A stretch of DNA of 64,000 nucleotides from Cherax quadricarinatus (GCF_038502225.1 NC_091372.1:4176496-4240495); one strand, 5' to 3'; shown: positions 19,567 through 31,139, counted from the first letter of the stretch. The notes: generated from the letters alone by a model not told the origin. A program made the numbers and translations.

Positions 19567-21795
19567 GTGAGTGAGATTAACAAGTTAAGGAAGCCTAGAG
19601 AACAAATGGATTTGTCAGTTAAAAATAGAAGAGGAGAGTTATTAAATGGAGAGTTAGAGGTATTGGGAAGATGGAGGGAATATTTTGAGGAATTGTTAAA
19701 TGTTGATGAAGATAGGGAAGCTGTGATTTCGTGTATAGGGCAAGGAGGAATAACATCTTGTAGGAGTGAGGAAGAGCCAGTTGTGAGTGTGGGGGAAGTT
19801 CGTGAGGCAGTAGGTAAAATGAAAGGGGGTAAGGCAGCTGGGATTGATGGGATAAAGATAGAAATGTTAAAAGCAGGTGGGGATATAGTTTTGGAGTGGT
19901 TGGTGCAATTATTTAATAAATGTATGGAAGAGGGTAAGGTACCTAGGGATTGGCAGAGAGCATGCATAGTTCCTTTGCATAAAGGCAAAGGGGACAAAAG
20001 AGAGTGCAAAAATTATAGGGGGATAAGTCTTTAGCCTTATCTAAATACTGTTCACTTAAATGTTTCACTGTAAACACCTGGTCCATACACCCCCTACCTT
20101 TCCTAAAGCCTCCTTGTTCATCTGCTATCCTATTCTCCGTCTTACTCTTAATTCCTTCAATAATAACTCTACCATACACTTTACCAGGTATACTCAAGAC
20201 TTTTTTTTTTTTTTTTTTTTTTTCAACAAGTCAGCTGTCTCCCACCGAGACAGGGTGACCCAAAAAAAGAAAGAAAATCCCCAAAAAGAAAATACTTTCA
20301 TCATCATTCAACACTTTCACCACACTCGCACATTATCACTGTTTTTGCAGAGGTAATGTGCGAGTGTGGTGAAAGTGTGGACCAGGTGTTTACAGTGAAA
20401 CATATAAGTGAACAGTATTTAGATAAGGCTAAAGAGATCTTTGTGGCATTTATGGATTTGGAAAAGGCGTATGACAGGGTGGATAGGGGGGCAATGTGGC
20501 AGATGTTGCAGGTGTATGGTGTAGGAGGTAGGTTACTGAAAGCAGTGAGGAGTTTTTACGGGATAGTGAGGTTCAAGTTAGAGTATGTAGGAAAGAGGGA
20601 AATTATTTCCCAGTAAAAGTAGGCCTTAGACATGGATGTGTGATGTCACCATGGTTGTTTAATATATTTATAGATGGGGTTGTAAGAGAAGTAAATGTGA
20701 GGGTCTTGGCAAAAGGCGTGGAGTTAAAAGATAAAGAATCACACATAAAGTGGGAGTTGTCACAGTTGCTCTTTGCTGATGACACTGTGCTCTTGGGAGA
20801 TTCTGAAGAGAAGTTGCAGAGATTGGTGGATGAATCTGGTAGGGTGTGCAAAAGAAGAAAATTAAAAGTGAATACAGGAAAGAGTAAGGTTATGAGGATA
20901 ACAAAAAGATTAGGTGATGAAAGATTGGATATCAGATTAGAGGGAGAGAGTATGGAGGAGGTGAATGTATTCAGATATTTGGGAGTGGACGTGTCAGCGG
21001 ATGGGTCTATGAAAGATGAGGTGAATCATAGAATTGATGAGGGGAAAAGGGTGAGTGGTGCACTTAGGAGTCTGAGGAGACAAAGAACTTTGTCCTTGGA
21101 GGCAAAGAGGGGAATGTATGAGAGTATAGTTTTACCAACACTCTTATATGGGTGTGAAGCATGGGTGATGAATGTTGCAGCAAGGAGAAGGCTGGAGGCA
21201 GTGGAGATGTCATGTCTGAGGGCAATGTGTGGTGTGAATATAATGCAGAGAATTCGTAGTTTGGAAGTTAGGAGGAGGTGCGGGATTACCAAAACTGTTG
21301 TCCAGAGGGCTGAGGAAGGGTTGTTGAGGTGGTTCGGAAATGTAGAGAGAACGGAGCGAAACAGTGACTTCGAGAGTGTATCAGTCTGTAGTGGAAGGAA
21401 GGCGGGGTAGGGGTCGGCCTAGGAAAGGTTGGAGGGAGAGGGTAAAGGAGGTTTTGTGTGCGAGGGGCTTGGACTTCCAGCAGGCAAGCGTGAGCGTGTT
21501 TGATAGGAGTGAATGGAGACAAATGGTTTTTAATACTTGACGTGCTGTTGGAGTGTGAGCAAAGTAACATTTATGAAGGGGTTCAGGGAAACCGGCAGGC
21601 CGGACTTGAGTCCTGGAGATGGGAAGTACAGTGCCTGCACTCTGAAGGAGGGGTGTTAATGTTGCAGTTTAAAAACTGTAGTGTAAAGCACCCTTCTGGC
21701 AAGACAGTGATGGAGTGAATGATGGTGAAAGTTTTTCTTTTTCAGGCCACCCTACCTTGGTGGGAATCGGCCAGTGTGATGATAATAAAAAAAAA
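19567..21795 (+). mobile_element. RTE-A LINE, rearranged copy
   Basis: Plus-strand RTE-A coding (19567-20034, ending at ..NYRGISL) is followed by a minus-strand RTE-A segment (20035-20200), then a minus-strand RTE-B tail (20204-20352), 26 bp of plus RTE-B, and plus RTE-A again (20379-21545) with a complete 3' UTR ending GGAATCGGCCAGTGTGATG and an A-rich tail. The segment around ACCAGGTGTTTACAGTGAAA is present twice, once in each orientation. There is a further frameshift near 20560 and one near 21363. Dead. Confidence 0.88.
20640..21380 (+). pseudogene. RTE-A reverse transcriptase C-terminal part
   Basis: Reads MSPWLFNIFIDGV, LLFADDTVLLGDS, FRYLGVDVSADGSMKDEV and LLYGCEAWVMN up to a frameshift near 21363 (after RWFGNVERTERNS). 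The remaining C-terminus (GRGRPRKGW-like) is in another frame. Upstream RT motifs are displaced by the rearrangement. Confidence 0.85.
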
Positions 21796-22879
21796 AATCT
21801 ATGATAATGCAAAAGCTCATTTGGGCTGATTTATTTTGTAAAACAGTAGGTTCTTAAAGACTCGGTAGGTACTCAACTGTCTTCAAAAGAAGTGTAAAAA
21901 TCAATCTACCAGTTAGTAATCCAAAATGAAACAGAACTATTTGTTAATAGTCTGTACAAAAGATACATTAGTATTGTACACATTAGGAGGATCTTTCCCT
22001 AATTTATAGAATTGCTTCTGCACAACAAACCAGTATAAAACACTAATATTTTATGCTTGGGGCTCGCCACGTTAAAAATCAAAACAAAGATAAGCAAGAG
22101 TTACTCCATTTCCTTAAGATTTCACTGATCAAGGCAGCTTTGATTGAAAGTGTCTTGATCCTGTTGGTCGTTTCCCTGAGAGCTTATCAAAACTATAAGG
22201 ATTCTCACAGACAAGATTAATATGAGTAGTTCAAGGGATGATGAGGCCTCACACAGCAAGTCTCCATAAGCAAAGCTTAGTTCCAAGAGTGGGCAGGATT
22301 GGAACTTAAGACTAAGACTACAGAGGGGAGGGAAAAGACATCACTCAGCCAGAGTGGAAATAAAAGATCCACTCAAGATCTAAAACTATGCAATGCCCAA
22401 ACTGTATTGCATAATCAGTGACTTTCTTTCATGCCTACCACTTTATTACTTCATTTAAACTACATTATTTGTATGGCATAAAAACTCATTATTATTATAT
22501 TTCAAAGAAATATAATAATGAGGAGTCCAATTTAAGTACAGTACCTCCTTCCTACTCACTACCTTGATTCAGTCTTATGTATGGTTCACTGACTACCAGT
22601 ACAGCAGTTTAGGAACTCAGTAAGGTGTAGAATAAAGACTAATTGAGACTAGGCACTTTCTCTCATACCTCAGGTAGTGGCAATTGAAAATGAGTTTACT
22701 CCATGACCCTAGAAGCTTCAAGGGTAATACATGCCATAACCAATTTTCAAGACAGTGCGCTTGTCCAGTAAGTCCTCCGCATCAAGATTTTGTAATTAGC
22801 AGTAGTGTGCATGTCTGGTAGGCTCTCCAAACAACAACCATGTCCGTTACATCGGCCACTTCAATACAACTGATTGTTG
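21796..22879. other. PHKA intron sequence, nothing recognised
   Basis: No gene or recognised repeat in about 1.1 kb. Confidence 0.4.
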
Positions 22880-23125
22880 AAAATGGTATAAAATACCGAC
22901 AAGTTGAAGATTAAGACGCATGTGCAACAGTTGGGTATCTTTATTGATGAAACATTTCACCTACACAGTAAGCTTCTTCAGTCAAATACAAAGGGAGAAA
23001 TAGAAATGAAATAATGATGATTTAATTAGTCCATCAACCTTGGAGAAAGAGTATCTGAAGTGGTCAGTCCCTGAGACTGACCACTCAACTGTTGCACGAG
23101 TCTTAATCTTCATCTACAAGTGATT
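22880..23125 (+). repeat. Dispersed repeat (ACCGACAAGTTGAAG family)
   Basis: Starts ATACCGACAAGTTGAAGATT, then GGGTATCTTTATTGATGAAAC and CACAGTAAGCTTCTTCAGTC, and ends in a self-complementary stretch GTGGTCAGTCCC...GGGACTGACCAC-like. A related piece is at 61483-61625. I recall this as a common decapod repeat, possibly tied to Penelope-like elements; the class is uncertain. Confidence 0.6.
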
Positions 23126-24117
23126 TTCGTTTAAAAAGACACTCCCTCCCACCTATTAGTCCACCATATTGAGGTTTCACTGTTTAGTCAGAGCTTGGTT
23201 GGTCCATGTAAAAATGAGGCTATACTGCAAATCTAACCAAAATGTTACTTCACATCGCATCAAGAGACTTGCCAATATACTGGTATAATACCAGGTGAGA
23301 GTCTTGCCCTCAAGTTTAGGCACACACTCAGGGTCTTTCACTAATAGGTCACACATTCATCACAAATGCAAAAACACGGCTGTCGAGATCTAAACAACTC
23401 GTCTTGTTCAAATGCTAAGCATGACCTCCCTTTCTATGTTTCCCAATCTTCTAAAAAGTAATAAGATTCCTAATTACAGTGTACTGGTTTTACTTAGCAA
23501 TCAAGATATATCACTCCAGTACAATCTTTTCCTTGGCTAGGAACACTGTGGAACAGTGCTCATAGTCTAAATTCTAGATTCAATCAACAGTTTTGCTCCA
23601 AATATCCCCCTTCAAATTACTGAAAGGGACTCTAAAGCAGTGGTCTGAGGTTTAGTGTTTTCTTTCCTACTAGAGGGGGTATCTAATCCAGTATCTAATT
23701 TAACCCCCACTGACCTCAAATTGTTGTGTCCAGCACTGTAAAGTCAATGGTCACTGCTATTCCACTTCACATGGTGCTTAGACAACTGGTTTTTCTGTGG
23801 CTCTCCACAGAGTCAGGTCATGTGAATGGTCAATTCATGAAAGAGTAATAACTCAGGATGAAATGAAAACTACTGCATGTTACATGAAGACAATAGCAGT
23901 GATATGATTGGTGATTGAGATGACCAACAGTATGATTTTGTGCAGAATGTAGGAACACCCAGCTCACAATCCTTAAAAATAGAGGTAAATTTACAATAGT
24001 TTCTCAATCTTAAAAACATTGCTAGGATATCTAAATTAAATATTTTTCAATAAATTTGATTTACTTAGGCCTAAAATTTATATATTTTACTGAAGATCAT
24101 TGTTAATTTTGCTTTCT
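23126..24117. other. PHKA intron sequence, nothing recognised
   Basis: No gene or clear repeat found. Confidence 0.4.
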
Positions 24118-24129
24118 TAATTTTTTAAA

Positions 24130-24177
24130 ATAACAATCATCTGCTAAAGCAGGTGACCCAAAGAAGAAAATTCTTTT
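24130..24177 (-). mobile_element. Old RTE 3' tail, left piece
   Basis: AACAATCATCTGCTAAAGC and AGGTGACCCAAAGAAG match a decayed tail. The 3' UTR continues at 25151, so the two were split by the short-element cluster. Confidence 0.65.
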
Positions 24178-24262
24178 CTTCTTTCAACAAACCGGCCATA
24201 TCCCACCGAGGTGGGGTGGCCCAAAAGGAAAAACGAAAGTTTTTCCTTTTAAATTTAGTAAT
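24178..24262 (-). mobile_element. Short RTE-derived element, tail only
   Basis: Complement of GGGCCACCCCACCTCGGTGGG and ATATGGCCGG with the preceding AAACTTTCG block. It meets the head of the next element. Confidence 0.75.
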
Positions 24263-24276
24263 ATATATAGTAGTAG

Positions 24277-24755
24277 GTAGTAGGTTGGCAGACAGCAACC
24301 ACCCAGGGAGGTACTACCGTCCTGCCAAGTGAGTGTAAAACGAAAGCCTGTGATTGTTTTACATGATGGTAGGATTGCTGATGTCTTTTGTCTGTCTCAT
24401 AAATATGCAAGATTACAGGCATGTCTTGCTACTTCTACTTACACTTAGGTCACACTACACATACATGTACACATTTATCTATACACACTCATCTGAGTTT
24501 TCTTTGATTTTATCTTAATAGTTCTTGGTCTTATTACTTTTCCTTTTATATCCATGGGGAAGTGGAATAAGAATCTTTCCTCCGTAAGCCATGCGTGTTG
24601 TAAAAGTCAACTAAAATGCCGGGAACAATGGGCTAGTAACCCCTTTTCCTGTAAAGATTACTAAAAAGAATAAGAAGAAAATTGTTTTCTTTCTTTTTTG
24701 GGTCACCCTGCCTCGGTGGGAGACGGCCGACTTGTTGGGAAAAAAAAAAAAAAAA
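24277..24755 (+). mobile_element. Short RTE-derived non-autonomous element (head plus tail)
   Basis: Begins with the RTE 5' end GTAGTAGGTTGGCAGACAGC and continues through the 5' UTR landmarks CCATGGGGAAGTGGAATAAG and AAAATGCCGGGAACAATGGG to TTACTAAAAAGAA. It then goes straight into the RTE-B 3' tail (TTTTGGGTCACCCTGCCTCGG ... GACTTGTTG) and poly-A. The whole ORF is missing. At about 0.47 kb it resembles a short internally deleted LINE. Confidence 0.85.
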
Positions 24756-24775
24756 TATATATACGTATATATATA

Positions 24776-25150
24776 TACAGGAGAAGGGGTTACTAGCCCC
24801 TTGCTCCCGGCATTTTAGTCGCCTCTTACGACACGCATGGCTTACGGAGGAAGAATTCTGTTCCACTTCCCCATGGAGGTAAGAGGAAATAAACAAGAAC
24901 AAGAACTAGTAAGAAATATAGAAGAAAACCCAGAGGGGTGTGTATATATATGCTTGTACATGTATGTGTAGTGTGACCTAATTGTAAGTAGGAGTAGCAA
25001 GACGTACCTGAAACCTTGCATGTTTATGAGACAGAAAAATGGACACCAGCAATCCTACCATCACGTAAAACAATTACAGCTTTCCGTTTTACACTCACTT
25101 GGCAGAACGGTAGTACCTCCCTGGGCGGTTGCTGTCTACCAACCTACTAC
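24776..25150 (-). mobile_element. Short RTE-derived element, head part
   Basis: On the minus strand it starts at GTAGTAGGTTGGTAGACAGC (25150) and runs to CTAGTAACCCCTTCTCCTGTA, ending in a (TA)n run. No RTE tail is visible after it. It forms an inverted pair with the element at 24277. Confidence 0.83.
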
Positions 25151-25560
25151 TTAGGAAGAAGAAAATACATTCATCATTAATTCAAGTGCCATCTTTCCAA
25201 CAGTGTGCTGACATCACAATCAGATTACCCTCCAACTACAACACCTCTCCCCTCCTTCAGAGAGTAAGTACTGCCCTTCCCACTTCCAGGACTCTGGCTA
25301 ACCAGTTTCCCTGAATTCCTTCATAAAAAATTGCCTTGCTTACACTCCAACAGCATGTCCATTTAAAAACCACTTGTCTCCATTCACTCTTATATAACAC
25401 ACTCACACAAGCTTGCCAAATGCTCAGCCCCTACAACTCAAAGCCTCTTGTATCCCCCCTCACTCCAACCATACCTGGGATGAGCCCCCAACCCTCCTAC
25501 CTTTCATCCCAGATTTATACAACCTCTTCATCAACCTAAAGTATACCTCTCCATTTACGC
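25151..25560 (-). mobile_element. Old RTE 3' UTR and ORF end, right piece
   Basis: Continues the fragment at 24130: CAGGACTCTGGCTAACCAG, CACTCCAACAGCATGTCC, CATTCACTCTTATATAACAC, then a decayed C-terminal coding region. Confidence 0.75.
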
Positions 25561-26479
25561 AGTGTTTAAGAAAGAGCAATAATACATCGAAAAATAAACA
25601 TTCTTTTGAAATTCATAATGTCAAATTCTGGAGACCATAAGGGACAGGTTGGGAACAAGCCTGAAATTTAATTGGGCAGTGAAAAGTTTAAAGGAAATGA
25701 AATAGAGATAAAAGAATAATCAACAGATAATGTGAATCCCATGCTTAACAAGAGTAATGCTAAGCATATGGAAGGCGTCGATATAATAGGAATATATTTC
25801 ATGTCACAGTTAATGCAGAGGGAAGCAAACAGTTAAACAGGAAACATCTACATTCTAATTTATGTACAAATACGCTCACTATTTTAGTCAAAATTAATAA
25901 TCAATCTTTCTATGCTTACAAACCATCAAACTACAAAAATATGAATATTTTAATTCCCAAGTACATCATACTCACTTCCTAAAGTGGTTTTACTGCTAAA
26001 ATTACAACCAATAAACCATACACTTGTAGGGTAATAGTGTTATTGTATTCATAGTACATACACTAATACACATGCACTATCTTAATAAAACTACAATCAC
26101 AAGAATGTAAGTACTGTATCAGATTGCTCAAACCTACTCCAAATGCACCTCCAACTGGAGTCTATGACCAGGACTTAAGGGAAAATATCATCTTATGGAT
26201 AACATCCAATAATTTATTAACGACATATACTCTCCTACATACTATCTTACTTCATTCTTCATAAGATGACATTAAAGAGAAATATAAATGCATTAATAAT
26301 GAAACTATGTAGTTTTCCTTTTTTTTTTTTTTTTTTTTTTTTACATGCAGCAAACTGTGCATACCTTTATCATGACTAAGAGTCTCAGCAATCTGATGGC
26401 TATCAGATTACATCTACAAAATGCAGGGAGGGAAGGCACAATGCTAAGGATGATGGCGAGAGACAAACATCTGTGTTAC
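25561..26479. other. PHKA intron sequence
   Basis: AT-rich; a 25-bp T-run lies at about 26319-26342. No gene is recognised. Confidence 0.4.
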
Positions 26480-26627
26480 CTAGAAAACTCTGATTTAACT
26501 CCAATGTAACAATGGGTCGGCCCAACATGTGCTTCCAGGTACATTGCAAGAAGTTGAGCTCTGTTTTGAAAATATCTAAAAGAAGGTCCAAGTCGGAGGC
26601 TATGAAGAATCGTTGTCGGTCTGCAAA
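26480..26627 (-). CDS. PHKA: Phosphorylase kinase alpha subunit, alternative exon E1
   Basis: The exon is 148 bp (49 codons plus one base), phase 0 to 1, with acceptor TTATTTCAG and donor CTAG|GTAACA. It starts FADRQRFFIASDLDLLLDIF and contains TWKHMLGRPIV. Vertebrate alpha subunits have FTDQ...FYLALDNEMIVEML...CWRMTGRP at this point, directly after FTFTPQ, so the exon continues exon D correctly. It is homologous to exon E2 (18489-18636): same length, same phases, about 17 identical residues out of 49. The exon is clear; its alternative use is inferred from the paired structure. Confidence 0.88.
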
Positions 26628-27260
26628 CTGAAATAAGTTATACAGAAAGGAGAAGTAAGGTATATTATAATGCCTGAAGAAAGTAAAGAAATACTACAAG
26701 GACAAATTTAAGAGACTTTTTTGTCCAAGCCCATCAATTCAGCACTTTCACGTCCTTTATTCATAAAATTACATTTCTCGAAAGGTGTACCGTACTTGAC
26801 AATTCATTAAAAACCTCATGTTTGCCATTAATCAAGTACCCCATATGTATACACCTTGCATGTCTAAAGAGTAATACAGTATCATGGCTAGCATACTGTA
26901 AGGGGCAAATTAACAAAAGCATCAGTATTCCTGGCCGGTTGTTTTTTCAAATTTGAGATATATTATTTCACTGCTTCAAAATAAAGTGCTTACCCTCTGC
27001 ACTGTATAAAGATACAGTGGTACCTTGACTTACGAGTTTAATTCGTTCCGTGACTCAGCTCGTAACTCCATTTGCTCGTATATCAAATCAATTTTCCTCG
27101 TTAAAATTAACTGAAATGCCATTAATCCATTCCAGCCACCGAAAAAGCACCCAATGTTTTTGTTATGGGGTTTTAAATAAAAAAATTGTATTTATCAACA
27201 AGAAATTATTTTTGCCTTTTTTGTCAGGTCCCAGCAATGTTTTAGAAATGCTGGAGTATA

Positions 27261-27463
27261 CAGTGGACCCCCGCCTAACGATCACCTCCCAATGCGACCA
27301 ATTATGCAAGTGTATTTATATAAGTGCGTTTGTACGTGTATGTGTGGGGGTCTGAAATGGACTAATCTACTTCACAATATTCCTTATGGGAACAAATTCG
27401 GTCAGTACTTGCACCTGAACATACTTCTGGAATGAAAAAATATCGTTAATCGGGGGTCCACTG
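27261..27463. mobile_element. TA MITE, CAGTGGACCCCC family
   Basis: TA at 27259-27260 and 27464-27465; ends CAGTGGACCCCCGC and CGGGGGTCCACTG; 203 bp. The interior is in the opposite orientation to the copy at 51016. Confidence 0.9.
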
Positions 27464-27570
27464 TATATGAAACTCCTTGAAGGAGTAAGATGAGGGTCAC
27501 TCCACTGCTAACAGTGCAGCAGTGGTGACATTTGATGATCGTGCACTGTCTTGGCTTTATTTTTCATTGT

Positions 27571-27945
27571 TACACAAACATGTCTGTCTGTTTCTATCTA
27601 TTTGTCTACGCAGCTCTATGCTTATCTGTCTTTCTGTCTGCCTGTGTTTCTGTCTTCCTGTCCCTCTACCTATCTCTGTCTCAGAGAGAGCCAATCATGA
27701 ACCAACAGGTATTACACATGATGCCTTATATCTACAAGCACAGTATAGCACTTTGTCTAAATATTTTTGGTTATCCTAGGTAATTCACACAATGTATAAG
27801 TGTATTTATGTGTACCTGTGAGACAGAGATAGAGAGATTGAGATAGACAGAAATAGACAGAGATAGACAGACACAGATAGACAGAGATAGATACAGACAG
27901 ACAGAAGGAGATAGAGACAGCCAAAGCAAATCAGCCAGCCGGCCA
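27571..27945. repeat. Complementary (TCTG)n and (CAGA)n arrays
   Basis: A degenerate TCTG/TCTA-rich array at about 27571-27690 is followed after ~130 bp by a CAGA/TAGA-rich array at about 27820-27945. The two are roughly reverse complements and could pair. Near 27940-27975 a CCAGCCAGCCGG-type stretch follows. Confidence 0.75.
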
Positions 27946-28797
27946 GCCAGCCAGCTGGCCACCCAGCCAGCCGACCTGCCGAACATGTATTACACGTTCC
28001 AGAATTGTTTCTCTTTACTTAGGGCATACGTTGTAAAACATTCTGGCAGGATGACACTGCCAGTGGTATCAAAATTAAAAGAACATTACACATTGGTTAT
28101 TAGTGAGGTTTTTTATATTTCCTTGGTATCTCCTGCGAGTGGTGGCGTATCTGAAGCTCGCTCATAACTCAGATTTTGGCTCGCAATTCAAAGCAAAAAA
28201 TCGACCAAGCCACGGCTCGTAACTCGAAAAACTCGTAAGTTGGGGCACTCGTAAATCAAGGTACCACTACTATCCTACGAAAAAATCTGACTTATTTTTA
28301 CAGAATACACAATAACCCACACACACAGGAAAAAGAAACTTCTGATGTTTTGGTTCGACTCAAATCATTAATTAGATAAGGGTGCAAGTCAGACCAAAAT
28401 TGTCGTCATAAATTTCTTTCTCCTATGTAGGGGGTTATTTGTGAATTTTGCAGAATGTTATTTTTGCCAACACCTACATGTATAAACTTTTATTTGAAGA
28501 AAATGAAGATCTGTGAAAAAGAGGTTTGTGTATTATTAGAGAGGTAAAGCTATAACCCCACCATAAATGGTTATAGATCCATGTTTGAGAACAATGTAAA
28601 ATTCCATGCTTTTCTTGAGAGATTAATAATAAATTATGCCAGTATTCAAATAATGTCATATTAATAAATGATAGATAAGTGATATAGCAGTATTGCTTAA
28701 ATTCTAGTGACAGTCACTAAGAGGGACTTCATATATATATCTGAAAATTTGTAATAATTAATACTATTAAAGTTATTATTACTTGTATAAGTTACAA

Positions 28798-28799
<2 letters not shown>

Positions 28800-28837
<38 letters not shown>
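28800..28837 (+). repeat. Long A-run (about 38 bp)
   Basis: An uninterrupted A-run preceded by AT-rich sequence. No LINE body was recognised in front of it. Confidence 0.9.
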
Positions 28838-28841
<4 letters not shown>

Positions 28842-28953
28842 GAGTTATTCTGATGTGTGTCATTTCCTGAGTTTAAGTAACCAATAGGCACCCGAGATGA
28901 TACCACATTAGTGGATTTTGTACTAATGTATAGTAATACAATGCATTACAGTA

Positions 28954-29283
28954 CAGATCGGCCACCACTAATCTGGCAACCAGTTATCCAGTTCCATCAG
29001 TAATCCGGCACCAATTTCAGCTAGCATAATTTCAACTTTCATCATTATACTGACTCAAATTTAATCATTAGACTGACTCAGAAATTGTGCAGATGGTTGT
29101 AAATCCACAGCAGCAAGCCAGGGGAGGAGAAAGCAGTGATGAAACTGAGGAAGATGTAGCAGAAAGTGTTTCTATTGAGAGGTTAATTAAGTGTATTCTA
29201 ACCAAACCACTCTGTAATCTGGCAAACTCACTAATCCTGCACACTACCGGATTAATGATGCCGGATTAATGATGGCCGACCTG
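28954..29283. mobile_element. TA MITE, CAGGTCGGCC family (330 bp)
   Basis: TA at 28952-28953 and 29284-29285; ends CAGATCGGCCACCACTAATC and, in complement, CAGGTCGGCCATCATTAATC. An inner CCGGATTAATGATG repeat is present. Its interior contains a short Glu-rich frame (about 29087-29205: GGESSDETEEDVAES), probably a scrap of the parent transposase. Confidence 0.83.
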
Positions 29284-29850
29284 TACTGTATATCGTACTA
29301 ACACAAAGCAAAGAAAATATATCCATGATTCGTGTTTTTCAACACTAATGTCACATTAAATTTCAAGTTTTAAAACTGCATAGCAGAAAAATATTTAGCA
29401 GAAGCTAATAAATCACAAGCTGAATCTAGAAAACATATGTTACTAATAATGAACTTAGAAAGGGTAGCATAACATCATGTGGTGAAGTTAACATGAGGAC
29501 TATCACAATAAATTACATTTTGTAAAAGCAGCACATCCATTCAGAGATGAATGATCCATCGTGTGCAAGAGAAAATCTCATTCAAAACTATTTATTTGTT
29601 AAAGAAAAATATGTTTACACTTCAATTAGCTAAATTTTAACTGCAAGAGCCAACTGAAAAAAATGAAAGATAAAAGTCCTTTAAACATTTAGGTAAATAA
29701 GATAATTTGCTTAACATATTACAAATTTACATAAAATACTGTAATATTAATATGAAAACAAATCCTCACCTATTACATCTTCAGTAAAAACCACTTTTAG
29801 AGATATGTATCTCTCAGACTGTGACACAAAAACAATGAGTCCAGACTTAC

Positions 29851-29960
29851 TTGTGGTGTGAATGCAAAGATTCTATCTTGAAGAGAATAAAGTTTACTGG
29901 TGGAGAGGATACCAACATCACGGCTCTGACGTCCTGAGAGTCCAAGCTTCTGGTTGCGTC
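29851..29960 (-). CDS. PHKA: Phosphorylase kinase alpha subunit, exon D
   Basis: The exon is 110 bp, entering in phase 1 (acceptor GATGGCAG) and leaving in phase 0 at CCACAA|GTAAGT. With the last base of exon C it reads GRNQKLGLSGRQSRDVGI, then TSKLYSLQDRIFAFTPQ. This is the alpha-subunit stretch LGRNKxLxLSGRPxRxIGVLGTSKLY...FTFTPQ. The following protein segment is supplied by exon E1 or E2, both of which start in phase 0 as required. The intron from exon C (about 6.3 kb) contains the TA element with the near-complete RTE-A. Confidence 0.94.
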
Positions 29961-31139
29961 CTGCCATCATGAAAGCAAGCATTCAAAAACCTAAGTTGAA
30001 AAGACACACACACAAATGGATATGCCTGATATGTTACAAGTGGAAAAATAACAGGCAGAATACAGCAAATCGTAAGTTTTACCTTGTCTGTTTTGTTACT
30101 ACCGAACACAGTGTCCTTTTCACATTTTCTGGTGAACCTGTCTAGTCTATAGAACAAGGCAGTAAATTACAATTCATAAATAAAGAACGAAGTGTCAGAG
30201 CTGAATAGTCTATCTAGTATATGAGAAAAACTCAGAGAATGTTCAGAAAATAGTTAAGAGAAAATAAGTGTATACAGTAGGGGCCCACTTATACGGCGGG
30301 TTAGGTTCCAGGCTACCGCCGTAAAGCGGAAATCGCCGTAAAGTGGAACACCCTTTTTTTCCACTTATAAATGCATACAAACACTAGATAACAAGTTTAC
30401 ACTAACATATATTAAGTTAGCAATAGAACCAGGCATCAAAAAACAATAAAAAGGTACAATACACACATAGTGCACTCATTACTTACCTTAAAATATTTAT
30501 AGTCTTAATCTAGGGTGAGACAAGTAGTATTTATTGTAAGAAATCAAGTGTGGTATGTATTGTAATAGCCTCACCAGGCCACCCCACCCACACATACTAT
30601 TCTATGATATTTAAGCATCCCAGAGCGATAAAATGTATATACAGTTCACTCATTACTTACCTTAAAATATTTGTAGTCTTAATGTAGGGTCAGGAGTAAG
30701 TAAATGAGATAAAACGAATAAATGAGAGAGAGAAAGAATGAGTACATGAGAGGGGGCAGGCGCAGTTATGTAAACAAACCAGGGGAAGGTAAGTTTTGTA
30801 AACAAACGAAATGTACACGTCTGGTTTGTGTACAAGTTACATTGTGTACAGGTTGTCTCTACATTGATACGGTAGAATTAATAAAGAAGAACACTCCCAT
30901 TCTCATGTAACATCATTTTGAGAAGAAATGAAGCTCTGAGTGAAGGCAATGGAAATAAGTCACACTGACTTTTTTGGGTTATCCTAGGTTCTCTACACGT
31001 ATGTTGTTATGTATGATAATCTATGTAACTGTATTTGTGTATACCTGAATAAACTTACTTACATACATACGAAAGGAATAATTTTCTACAGTTACCCCCA
31101 GTAACACATTTACTCTTATGTTAGATTAGAGAAAATGTT

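Larger units (their letters stand above)
27015..28269. mobile_element. Tigger/mariner-type non-autonomous element
   Basis: Left end at TA|CAGTGGTACCTTGACTTACG, right end ..CGTAAATCAAGGTACCACT (last base changed). The inner subterminal repeats ACTCGTAA/TTACGAG are matched on both sides. It contains a second MITE at 27261-27463 and two complementary tetranucleotide arrays. No transposase frame. Confidence 0.82.

Noticed and set aside
18489..26627. E1 and E2 as two consecutive constitutive exons
   Set aside because: E1 ends in phase 1 while E2 begins in phase 0, so using both would shift the frame; both also align to the same protein segment.
28697..28906. A LINE ending at the 38-bp A-run
   Set aside because: No recognisable LINE or SINE body or target duplication precedes it; a simple A-run is all that is supported.
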